Assembly (NCBI GenBank): GCA_000697335.1
Contig: JNEM01012323.1
Coordinates: forward strand, 1 to 37,344
DNA from: Conidiobolus incongruus B7586
Lineage: Eukaryota > Entomophthoromycota > Entomophthoromycetes > Entomophthorales > Conidiobolaceae
Length of the DNA: 37,344 nt
Direction of reading: 5' to 3'
Made by a program: the position numbers and the translations under genes
The notes under the pieces: generated by a model
What the model was told of the DNA's origin: nothing
Databases searched by the model: none
The model's input: the letters and a program-made list of their open reading frames with translations, nothing else
Shown: positions 24,052 to 34,600 of the stretch, one piece after another
Numbering within the stretch: the first letter of the stretch is position 1
Layout: each line of letters begins with the position of its first letter

Positions 24052-24671
24052 TTTACTTAATCCAATGATCACTGGATCATTATTAGTCATAGAATTGAGA
24101 TTTTTCATAAAAGAAACTGTGTTGATTTAAATTTAATAATACAAAAAAATGAGTTTTAGAGTTTGAATTTTATCAGCATCTTCATACCATATTAATAATA
24201 AATCTACTATAATATTTTGAAAATATAATTTATTATTATTATTATATGTAATAAAGAAGTTTGATTGGCTTAAATTTTAGTGAAATTAACATTAACAGGA
24301 CTCAATTAACAAATGATATTTATATAAAGATTTAAATATATTACCAATACATTAAAATTGCAATATGTACTAACCTGATTTTGTAATGTTCACTGTATAG
24401 TTCTAGCCTTATCTAATAAATATTGATTTGAAAATATTAAAACTTGATAATGTCAAGGTTCTTTTAATTCTAATATATAATAAAAACTCAATGAATGATA
24501 ATATTACTGCTTTTGATTGATAAAATGTTGTATATAACCAAATATTATGATTAGTTCTAAAAGATAAATATAATATAATCTTTTCGATATTAGTGAAATC
24601 AATTTTTAAAAATATATGAAAATAATTGTCATATTGGTATAAAAAAGTACAAGAAAATCTTAGTACCACAT
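22956..24671. other. AT-rich intergenic stretch between shugoshin and tRNA-Asn copy 2
   Basis: No gene supported. It contains the shugoshin promoter and an (ATT)n microsatellite near 24018. A 35-codon plus frame at 23400 (MGITIEQGSLVNSL) is too short and isolated to call. Confidence 0.5.
24018..24049. repeat. (ATT)n microsatellite, about ten units
   Basis: Uninterrupted ATT triplets in an intergenic region, with a short related (ATT) run again near 24230. No function is inferred. Confidence 0.93.
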
Positions 24672-24745
24672 CGCTCCCAGGTGGGCTCGAACCACCAACC
24701 TCCCGATTAACAGTCGGACGCGCTAGCCAATTGCGCCATGGAAGC
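24672..24745 (-). tRNA. tRNA-Asn (anticodon GTT), copy 2
   Basis: Minus-strand cloverleaf identical to the gene at 21294-21367 except for one base in the T loop (TTCGAGC instead of TTCAAGC), which still fits the B-box consensus. All stems pair and the anticodon is GTT. It opposes copy 1, with the shugoshin gene between them. It is also the intact first member of a tandem array whose other two units carry eroded copies. Confidence 0.97.
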
Positions 24746-25749
24746 TATATCACTTCCAAAATCCCATTTATTATTAATTCAATATAAATAACTTCAATTA
24801 ATGTGTATTTTTCCGCTTTCCAAAAAAAAATCTCACATTTCCTTCTGAAAATCTTTCCTATTTTAACAAAAGTATCCCTTATAACCACTGTGCATCCTAT
24901 TTTGTAAATCCAACAATTATATATTCCTGATAATATAACCTAAATCAAGTTTAATTACTTCGATATTATTTGTGATAATCTTAATCAATTTTTTGCCACC
25001 AAATATTACTTACTAAAAAATAAATAACTTTTATAAGGAATTCTAATATTTTCATTTCAATTTTAAATAAAAATTTCAAGTGAATTATTATTAATTAAAT
25101 TTTATAGGTGATTTAAAATTAATAAAAATTTAATTGGTAAAATTTTAATAAATTTTTATTAAATATGAATTATCTAGATATTATAATAAATTATAATTGT
25201 AGAGTTTTATTAATAAAATTAATTTATGATATATTAATATATTCATTATTATTGTAAATATGTTATTTAATGACAGAATTATATATTTGTAATTAAATAG
25301 AAAACAAATAGCAGGATTATTTAGCTGATTCATATACAAAATCAATTGATATTCATAATGCTCTACATCAAATATAGATAATTATATACATATATAATAT
25401 TAATTCAAGCACAAACAAATAATCAAAATTCAACAGAATATCATATGGGATATATACTTAACTTTTCTAATTGCTAAATTATATTTGTGATAATTTATTG
25501 AAATTGGGATATAATTTGATAATAAATATAGATGATATAATGATAATTTCAATTTTTGATATTATTATATATAATATCATTTTCTTAATATAATACTATA
25601 TGTTTTATTATTATTTTTTGATATTTAATATTAATATGATCAGGTATTAATTTCAAAATTCGAAATATGATAATACATTGAAATTGAAACAATCTGTAAT
25701 TATATTTAATATTTAAAACTCTAGTATTTGTAATTTTGATAATGATGGA

Positions 25750-25823
25750 CACTCCTACGTGAACTTTAACTAATAACTTTTCCATTAACAGTCTAAAATG
25801 CTATCGAATTGCTTTTAGAAAAC
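25750..25823 (-). pseudogene. Eroded tRNA-Asn relic, array unit 2
   Basis: Ungapped alignment to the intact tRNA at 24672-24745 matches about 46 of 74 positions, including ten in a row across the anticodon (ATTAACAGTC on the plus strand), GCTA and AATTGC. Most differences replace G or C by A or T. The acceptor and T stems no longer pair, so it should not yield a functional tRNA. Confidence 0.8.
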
Positions 25824-26176
25824 CATATTTAGATATTTTATTTAACACGTATCAATTCAAAAAAAATTTTATCTTTAATTGTCATAATCCCAATAAAGTC
25901 TCTAATCCAAAACAAATCCCAAGATCATTTCGAATATCATATCCATATCAGTTTTTTCATTACCAAATATATTTTTTATATAATGATGTCAATTATCCCA
26001 TATTAATCTAACAAACATCAATTCAAATTAAGCTTAAACCCATTATTTATGATAGTCCTATAAATTTTGCCACCCAAATAATAATTTATAATAGTTTATT
26101 ATTTGCTTCCCCCCTATTAAGGAAATGAGATTTTTGCATTTTTTTGGGAGTTATATGAATTTGATATATTATTAAA

Positions 26177-26202
26177 ATATATATATATATATATATATAT
26201 AT
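26177..26202. repeat. (AT)13 dinucleotide repeat
   Basis: An alternating AT run of about 26 bp in intergenic DNA inside array unit 2. It can form a cruciform or simply be slippage-prone. Confidence 0.9.
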
Positions 26203-26917
26203 TGAATTATAATATAATTTCTATTTGACTATATGATAACTATAATATATATTAGTAATATTATTAACTTTAATTTTTGAAATATTAAATTTAAAATTAC
26301 TATTTAAAATATTTTACTATATTATAATAATATTTATTTTTAACGATTATTAAATTATATGATAATAATTATCAACATGTTTAATTTAAAATTTATATTT
26401 ATTAATTCATATAGAAAAAAAATGATATTAATACTCTTTCAAGTCATTAAACTTGATTCAAAGCTATATTTTCATATATATATACAATTAATATAGATGC
26501 AACGCTAAAAATTATTCAACCAAAATGCATAATCGTATAATTATATTATCTCTTGTCATTTAAGATATATGTTATTAATTGATAATCAAATGAATGAATC
26601 AGACTACTAGTTTTAATTTATGATAATTAAATGTTAATACAGATTTAAGAGATTCGGCACTTTATAATTGAATCTGGACTATAATATGAAATTATTGAGA
26701 TAATTATATTGAAAGTTATAATTATTTGTAATTTATTCACATTATTTAGAATTCTCTTAGCAAATAATATAATTTGTATATTATAATTATGATAAATTGG
26801 ATTATTAGACAATTGTATTCGAATTTCAAATATATTTTAAAAATATTATTATTTTGAAAGATGAAAATTATTAATATATATTTAACATTGAATTATGATA
26901 ATTATGATTATTATATA

Positions 26918-26991
26918 GAGTCCCAGCTGAGTTTGGGCCTCCAGCTATCTTATTAACTGTAGGATAAGTTATACAGTTGTATCATAGAATC
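26918..26991 (-). pseudogene. Eroded tRNA-Asn relic, array unit 3
   Basis: Ungapped alignment to the intact copy at 24672-24745 matches about 44 of 74 positions, including TCCCAG at the 3' acceptor and T-arm side and ATTAAC in the anticodon loop. GTT is still readable in the anticodon region, but stems are broken, mainly by G/C to A/T changes. It decayed independently of the unit 2 relic, since the changed positions differ. Confidence 0.74.
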
Positions 26992-27260
26992 TGAGTTTAA
27001 ATCTATGATATAATTTTCATTACAATTAACTTCCAAATCACAAAATAAATCTCAATTTATCAACTATCCAAAACAAATTTCAAAATTATTTGGCCAATCT
27101 TTCCCATTACTACACAACATATCCCTCTTATAATCACCATACAACCTATACCAAAATTCAATTTCATCACGTCTATTTGCATTAAATCCCATTTAAGTTT
27201 AATTTATTGATAATCCTTGAAAAATTTGCCACCAAATATCAATTTCAAGGATGTAAATAT

Positions 27261-29127
27261 TACAATCTAAATATGGAATTTTCAGATGAAAAGATTCTCG
27301 ATAATATTGGATGAAATATATATAATTTAATAATGCATATTTGAATTTTTTATTAATTATTAAAAATATTACAAAAGGAAAAATAATGAAATCAATATTA
27401 TTTAGATATTTGATCAAATTTTATAAAGTGTAAATGATAATAATTTTAAATTAATACACAAAAATTATTACTTTGAAAATATTAGAATAATTTACATTTA
27501 AAATAATAAATATTGAAGCAAATATTATATCATATAATCATATATCAATAATACTATATTAAAATAATTTAATCACAATATTAAGTGCTTTCAATCATAC
27601 ATATTGAAATTAGGATTATATTCTCAATTGACTCTAAAATTTTTATTTCAATTGACAACACCCTAAATCTAATAAATAGTTATTTACATGTTTGAAAAAG
27701 AATTATCCTTAAATATAACACTAAATCTGAAAATTTACTATATGTGATATTGATTCAATGAGATCATATAATTCGAAAATTAGTAAAATATATTTAACTG
27801 TTAATAAATAATTATATAAATGAGTCGATTATATTAGTAATGTTTGATTGAATTTAATTTGGAATATAATATAGTACACTGAAAATAGTGGTGGCTTAAA
27901 ATATAAATTTTACTATGATATTAGATGTGTAGTTTAATAATATAAAATACTATATGATATATTTTCAAATAATTTTAATCAGCAATTTTTATCAATATTA
28001 GAGGGGATAGTATTTATTAAAAATTTAATTTTTTTGTGATTATTTATATTTTAATACATTATAAATAATTAGAAAAAAAAAAGAAAATTTATAATTGAAT
28101 AAAAAAGAAAATCTTTTATACAAAAAATTAATCCGAATACTCAAAAAATGAAATTAGATTTATAAACAATAAATAATCTGAATTAAAAAATCAATTTAAT
28201 ATTAATACAGGTATAACCAATATTATTTAATAAGACTCACTCTATATACATTCTACCATATGTACCTATTATCAAATAAACCACTCAAATCCTTTTGGAT
28301 ATATCTATTCACCAAAACGGTTAAACAGATCTTTTGAACATATATTTATATTTCGATGAATGAACTAAAATTTTTAGTGGATTAAAAAAATAGATGACAG
28401 TATTTGTGTAAGGTTATCAAAATTAGTAACTAGTATAAACTCATAGCTTTGCCATCTTTCAGTTTAGCCTTATTGTATTAGGGTTAATACTGAGCGTAAG
28501 TACGCTTCATTATATTATAACTTATTTTGAATCCCTGCATCAATTGATTGAATTCTTTTCAATATTATTGTTGTGCAGTGAAATTTAAAAATAAGGCTAT
28601 TTTAAAGTTGAAAATTTTTTTATTAATCTTAATCCTAATTAGTGAGTAAATAGAGAAATGTTGGATATTAGTTTCCAAATGGAACATTGAACGATTATGT
28701 AAAAGAAGATCAACTCTGAAGGATCTGCATTGGCAGTACATGTCTTTAGAAAAGTTGAATAAAATAATGTCCAAGTTAATATTGTTTATAAATTGAATTA
28801 ATTGATTTCACAGTTTTTTAGGGGCCTCAAAAAGGAGATTTTTTTATTGAGAGTATGAATATCTTTGAATTTACTATTTTGAATATTTTAACCAATCATA
28901 GTATCTAAAATTTTTGACTAGTTTGATAACTGAAATCTTGAAAATTTCATTTTGCTAAGGATTTAGTCCAACTTCCGAATTTAATTTGAAATGACCATTA
29001 TCTGTTATTTAAATTAAAGTAATTTTCAATTGGGAAATTACTCAACCATTATTCAAACAATTTATTTGCGGGTGTTTAGAACTAATGATTTAGTTTTTTC
29101 ATATTTTGGATGGGTGCAGGGTTTCCA
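27261..29127. other. AT-rich intergenic stretch before the PH-domain gene
   Basis: No credible gene. A 69-codon minus frame at 28565-28774 has a few cysteines but no family features or support and is not called. No fourth tRNA-Asn unit is visible at the expected spacing. Confidence 0.5.
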
Positions 29128-29135
29128 TATATAAA
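29128..29135 (+). promoter_or_regulatory. Possible TATA box of the PH-domain gene
   Basis: TATATAAA followed by TGAG lies 125 bp before the ATG at 29260, within a locally more G/C-rich patch (GGGTGCAGGGTTTCC just upstream). The same octamer precedes the Mot1 gene, but such strings are common in this DNA. Confidence 0.33.
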
Positions 29136-29259
29136 TGAGTGGAATACCCTACTTCCTTCAAATTTTGAAATAGTCATCTTTTCCCTCATATTACCCAAAC
29201 TTAAATTCTATTTATTTTTGCTTTCTTGTTTCAATTAAACTTGTTGTCAAGTGTTTATT

Positions 29260-30555
29260 ATGAATCGTAGTTCTTCACAATCTTTACCTAGGCCCATTAT
29301 GAAAAATGGAACGATGACTAGTTTGAAGCAATCTATCAGCTATTCAGATAGGAGAGCTTCTCAGGACATCCAGTCTAGAAGTGGCTATTCTAGTAGAAAG
29401 AGAAGAAGTGTACAGTTTCACTCCAATTGTCAGTTAGTTCCTATTCAAGATTCAGATTTTGAATTGGAAGAGCCCCAACTATCAGAAATTCTTTACGTTA
29501 AACATTGCTTTAAAACTTATGGCGTACGTGCTAGTAATAGGTCATGGCTATCATGTCTAGTTGTTTGTGAGAGGGGTCACCTGAAATTATTTAGAGCAAG
29601 ATCTAAAGATACTCAATACACAGTTGATGTTTCTAATCTTAACAACCAGCTTGGGACTTTGTCATTACAGCACTCACTTGCTAGACCGTTGCCTCAAGAG
29701 CATCACTCAACAAAAAGACCTTATCTTATTCAATTGGATCTACCAAATGGAGCAATGTATATGATTCAATTAGCAAGTGCCACTCACATTGGGAATTGGG
29801 TTGGTGTACTAAACTACTGGGCAGCACGTGAAACTACTCCCCCAAGTGAATTTCCAGCTTTTGAAAAATACCCCAAACAGCAAAAACTTTCAAGTAAGAT
29901 GTCTGCATCCTCCCTATTTCATAAATTCCTTGGTGGCGCATCTTCTCAAAGCGAAGGATTTGGAGACTGGAGCCCTCCATTGCCTCCATTAAGCCGAAGT
30001 ACACTCAATATTCGCGACCAATTAGAACAACTGGTGCAATATCACCAGATGATCTATGCTCAGATCAAAGAGTACCAGCCATCAAGTCCCAACTATGAAA
30101 CCTCCAAAGAACACGAATCTATGCAATTCTATCTCCACTACTTGAATTTTGAATTGAATCGATTTGAAATTTATATCAAAACGTTAGTTGATTTCATTCA
30201 ATTTCAGTTGAATTACAATAGTCACCACAAATTTGATTACACTACAAAATGGTTATCAACAGGAGGATATCCAGGATCGGTTGGTTCTCCATACTCCAAT
30301 TGCGACTCACCTTTGCCACTCACCTACTTGGACAGTGTCACCTGTCTTCAAACACTCCAACGACCTTCTAGTGTCGCATCGTCCACCACCTTAAACTTAG
30401 GTGCTCAGTCTAACTCGTATCAACTGCTGAGTCTCCACAACCCCGGTGCCAGTCACCGACCAATCGAGAAGCACCGCAAGAGCTGGTCTCTGAGTCATCG
30501 ATTGAGTCCGATCGCCAAACTCAAAAGTCTGAACCTGATCAAACCACAGCACTAA
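29260..30555 (+). CDS. PH-domain protein related to the PH part of fungal Arf exchange factors
   Basis: Single-exon gene, 431 residues. A Ser/Arg-rich N-region (1-72) is followed by a PH domain (about 76-187). This starts at ILYVKHCFKTYG, includes WLSCLVVCERGHLKLFRA, and ends with the fungal hallmark helix GNWVGVLNYWAARETTPP. PH domains of this type bind phosphoinositides or proteins at membranes; in fungi the NYWAAR ending is typical of PH domains attached to Sec7 Arf-GEFs. A helical segment after it (about 255-325, RDQLEQLVQYHQ then LNFELNRFEIYIKTLVDF) matches the region that follows PH in those proteins. No Sec7 domain is present in the gene or upstream. The tail (KHRKSWSLSHRLSP) is basic and Ser-rich, a possible phospho-regulated site. 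ATG 29260 is used; no other in-frame ATG lies close upstream. Confidence 0.8.
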   Translation: MNRSSSQSLPRPIMKNGTMTSLKQSISYSDRRASQDIQSRSGYSSRKRRSVQFHSNCQLVPIQDSDFELEEPQLSEILYVKHCFKTYGVRASNRSWLSCLVVCERGHLKLFRARSKDTQYTVDVSNLNNQLGTLSLQHSLARPLPQEHHSTKRPYLIQLDLPNGAMYMIQLASATHIGNWVGVLNYWAARETTPPSEFPAFEKYPKQQKLSSKMSASSLFHKFLGGASSQSEGFGDWSPPLPPLSRSTLNIRDQLEQLVQYHQMIYAQIKEYQPSSPNYETSKEHESMQFYLHYLNFELNRFEIYIKTLVDFIQFQLNYNSHHKFDYTTKWLSTGGYPGSVGSPYSNCDSPLPLTYLDSVTCLQTLQRPSSVASSTTLNLGAQSNSYQLLSLHNPGASHRPIEKHRKSWSLSHRLSPIAKLKSLNLIKPQH

Positions 30556-31606
30556 TTAATCTAAATTCACTCACTCCTCCCCCACTCCCACTCCTATACA
30601 CATATATAGAACCGAAACTATTCAATTAATAACAAAAACGCTTCTAATTAATGATTTTTACCCTATATTCAATCCTAACAATTTTTAAACTCCTACAATT
30701 TTCAAATTTACTAATATTGTTAGAATTGATATTTTTGTAGAAAATATTTATCAAGTGTTTTAGGGGTATTGATTGAAATAATATTCAAATAAATTTTAAT
30801 TATTCATTTAAATAAATGCTGGTTGTATTAATAAAATATTGTTATTAATAGGTATTGAAATGTAAGATGCTTATTCTATTTAAATTATCAACTAATTAAA
30901 TGAAAATTATTGAAAATTATGCTTTATTTTTCAAATTTTTGTTTCTCAAGTTTGAATTTAATTTGATTGATGTTCATTTTGTGTTATATGCTTCGGTATA
31001 GTTATTGTTAAATAATGATAGTAGTATGTTGATATATATTAATATTTGATAAAGTAATCTATAGTTTGATTAATAAAAAATTTTTCAATCAAGATATCAA
31101 ATCAACCTTCAAACCATTTCAACTTTATAAATTCTTTTACATTTATTAAATATGAAGAACTGATTATCTCATCAATTCTATTTTCAAATTTAAATTATAG
31201 CATTAAATAAATGTAAACTTTAAACTGATTACAATCCAATTAAACACTCAAAAATTTTTGAAATTATTGGAAGATAACCCAAACATTTAATTGATTGGTC
31301 AATTTTACGGTATTGGATTCACCACCCAAATTTTTCAAACTTCAGTAATCCTGTACCCATTCAACAATGTTAGTTTGTATATAAATAAGAAAAAGATTAA
31401 TAACTCAAGACAAGATGAAGTAGAACAAAAGTGTCTAATTCATTATATTATCTATATTATTTAGTTTAATCTTTGGTGAGATTTATACCTACCTATTAGA
31501 TATAGATAGTTGTTTTTTAAATAACAAATTATATTAATAAATCTATATTATTTGGAATTCCAATTTGTCAAATTTATATTTTTTTATTGATTGAAATCTT
31601 TGAATT
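30556..31606. other. Intergenic stretch between the PH-domain gene and MOT1
   Basis: It holds the 3' end of the PH gene and the MOT1 promoter. Coding-like minus-strand runs at about 31030-31370 contain as many stops as chance would allow, so no gene is called. Confidence 0.5.
31378..31385 (+). promoter_or_regulatory. Possible TATA box of MOT1
   Basis: TATATAAA followed by TAAG lies 222 bp upstream of the MOT1 ATG. An inverted CCAAT (ATTGG) sits at 31294-31298 about 80 bp further up. Function is inferred from position and consensus only. Confidence 0.3.
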
Positions 31607-34600
31607 ATGACTTCAAGGTATATAGTTTGAACTATTATATTATTGAGAGTATTGTTGATTACAAAATTTTTTAAATCTCGTTTAGACTCGATCGTCTTGT
31701 ATTATTATTAGATACGGGGTCGACACCTGCAATTCGATCCACAGCTGCTACTCAGTTGGGTGAAATTCAAAAACAACATCCCGATGAACTTCGCAACCTT
31801 TTACAAAGAGTAATATCAAATTTTCTTAGTCAATTTAGCAATTTTGTATTTATATTTTAATTTAGGTCGCTGTTCACTTACGTTCTAATAGTTGGGATAC
31901 TAGAACTGCAGCGGGTCAAGCTATCGCTGAAATTGCTAAAAATACTATGCCTTGGATTCCTCCTAACACTGTTGAAGGTAAATTTTAGCTAATTAATTTT
32001 TTATTTTTAAATCAAAATTTAATTTAAATGATAGATGGTGTTGTCATCGAACCCAAATCTCTCTTATCTTTCGATAAGTTCGACATTCAAACAGTATTAA
32101 AAAGGGGTAAAACTTTATTGGGATCAGCTGGCAAAGTAAATTTATTAAATTTTTGTTTTTGTAAATACTTTGTTGATGTTTTTTAAAATTTTTAGGAATA
32201 TGATTTAGATCTATCTCATTTAACTCCAGAAGAAAGACTTAAAACTTTGAAAAAGAATATTAAAAAAGACTTGGGTTTAGACATGGACTTTTTAGATGGT
32301 AATTTCTATTAATTTTTTTTGTCATATGAATATTAACAGGATTCTTTAGATGAATTTGATGATTTAGACGTAATTGTACCACCACCCCAAGTACAAGCTG
32401 TTCCTGAAGAGAAGAAAATCGATCTCTCTAAATTGAGCGCCCGTGAAAGAAATAAGGCTAAGAGAGCACTTAAAGAAAATGCCAAGGCAAAATCCAAAGC
32501 TCAAAAGTATATATATATTTTTAATTTTCCGTATTTATTTAATCATTAATGTATACTTTTTTTAGAATTAATCATAATGATACCACTAATCAAAGACCTA
32601 CAGCTGATCCAAGGGCTTCCATCACACCTACATCCGTGAAAACAGAAACTAACTCCAATGACACAGAAACTGTTATTGTTGAGTCTAAGCAGGTTCAGGG
32701 TCCATCCCCAACTGATCCTTATGAATGGCCTTTTGAAACTTTATGTGAAAATCTTTGTATTGACCTCTTTAATGCCAATTGGACTATTCGTCATGGTGCT
32801 GGTATTGGTCTCAGAGAAATTCTAAAATATCATGGTGCAACAGCTGGTAAAATAGGAGGCAAATCCCCTGCTGAAAATGAACAACTTCACAATGCCTGGC
32901 TTCAGGATGTTTGTATTCGTTTATTATGTGTTTTTGCACTTGATAGATTTAGTGATTTTGTTTCCGATTCAGTTGTTACCCCTGTTAGAGAAACTTGTTC
33001 ACAAACTTTAGGTGCATTAGTAAAGTTTCTTACTCCCAATGATGTCCTTTTCACTATGAAGTGTATCCATGCATTGATTGTACAACCTTCCAACTCTAAC
33101 GGATCTTCTTCTGTATGGGAAACTCGTCATGCAGGTTTATTAGGGCTTAAATACCTCGTAGCAGTTCGTAAAGATTTAGTTGCTATGCTTTTACCAGATA
33201 TTATTCAAGCTGTAACTCTTGGATTATCCGATCCTGATGACGATGTCAGAGGTGTATCAGCTGCCACTTTAATTCCTATTACACAAGAATTAGTCGAGTT
33301 AGCTCCAGATTGGATTCCACAATTGTTTATCGTATTATGGAAATGTCTTGAAGATACTAGAGACGATCTTTCAGCCTCTACAGGAAGCATCATGGATTTG
33401 TTAGCCAAGGTTATATCTTATCCTCGTGCTATGGAATCATTCCGCTCACTAACATTCCAGAACCCACATTTTACAATGTCTAACTTGGTACCAATTCTGT
33501 TTTCATATTTCCGTCATACAATTGGATCTGTTCGTTTGGCTGTCTTACATACTCTTAATATGTTTTTACAATCTAACCTAAGCACAGAATGGATTGAGAG
33601 TCGACTTTTGTGTATGATCTTCCAAAATATGATTCTGGAACAAAAGAAGGATATTATTACAGAATCTAGCAATCTTTGGTCTTTTATCATGCAAATTCTC
33701 TCAAAAGATCCCAATGAAAATATAATTAACATGTTCCAAACATGGCTACCCACATGGATCACACACTTAATGAATCCCATCGGACTTCCATACGATCCCA
33801 TTCGCTTTTTTATTCCTGATAGAGTACCTGAATCTCAAACTGCTTCCTCACTACAATCTGGCATGGATGTGAAACACAATTTGGATGCTCCTGTTTTCAA
33901 ACAAGATCTCTCACTTATTGATTTAAATTCTCTAACCCTTGGACGTATGCTCAGTGCTAAATCTATCGCACAAATTCTTCATATACTTCCTCTAACTTCT
34001 CTCGGCCCTACTCTCCAAATGATTATTCAGCCTTACATCTTTTCAGGATGGGGATTTCAACAGCAATTGGCATGTGTGATCCTAGAAGAATGGTCTTATC
34101 TTGGAATGTCACCTGAACAATCTCAAGTTGTATTTGATCTTCTTGTTCCCAACATTGCTCCATATCTCGAATTTCCCCATCCGTACCACTACTTAGAGTG
34201 CTTAGCGCATCTCAGAAAACTTCGTCAAGAAACTCAAAATTTTGTCCAATTTGTAGCTAATGAATGTAGACTAAGCCCTGAGACTATTCCTCAAATTCCT
34301 CCACATTGTGAGGGAGAAGGCCCTGATGGTTTCAATTTAATTTGGGTCTATCAAATCTGCGATCAATTCTATCAAACAGCATTTGCTAATGCACCTAAGA
34401 AATCACAAACGGCTCTATGGATAGACATCAGAGAATCATCAATTTAAAAGAGACTTATGAGGCTTCTCAACAAGAGATTGAAATTAGAACTCATGCAGCA
34501 ATTGCCTGTGCACTTATTAAATTGGCTCCATTACCAGCTAAACTCAACCCTATTATCAAATCAATTATGAACAGTATTAAAAATGAGTCCAATCTACTTA

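Larger units (their letters stand above)
24672..27260. repeat. Tandem array of three about 1.1-kb units, each led by a tRNA-Asn
   Basis: Units begin at 24672, 25750 and 26918 (spacing 1078 and 1168 bp). Each starts with a minus-strand tRNA-Asn or its relic and continues with a similar right flank. Shared flank words are ATCCAAAACAAAT near 25909 and 27066, a CTTTCC(T/C)ATT...TATCCCT series in units 1 and 3, and the marker TTTGCCACC near 24996, 26069 and 27226, spaced about 1074 and 1157 bp. The flanks have drifted strongly, so the boundary of the third unit on the right is uncertain and I stop where the similarity fades. Segmental tandem duplication followed by A/T drift is the simplest origin. 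Confidence 0.78.

Noticed and set aside
21294-24745. The two opposed tRNA-Asn genes as terminal inverted repeats of a mobile element
   Set aside because: Similarity stops at the tRNA ends, there are no target duplications, and the interior is an ordinary host gene.
28565-28774. 69-codon minus-strand frame with a few cysteines
   Set aside because: No regular Cys spacing, no recognisable family and no splice or start support; its length is within chance for long stretches of this DNA.
31030-31370. Minus-strand coding-like relic upstream of MOT1
   Set aside because: About six stops in 113 codons, against roughly ten expected by chance; there is no recognisable motif, so the evidence is too weak.
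34399-34447. A tiny intron in MOT1 explaining the frame change
   Set aside because: The interval where both frames are open has no GT dinucleotide, so a GT-AG intron is impossible there.
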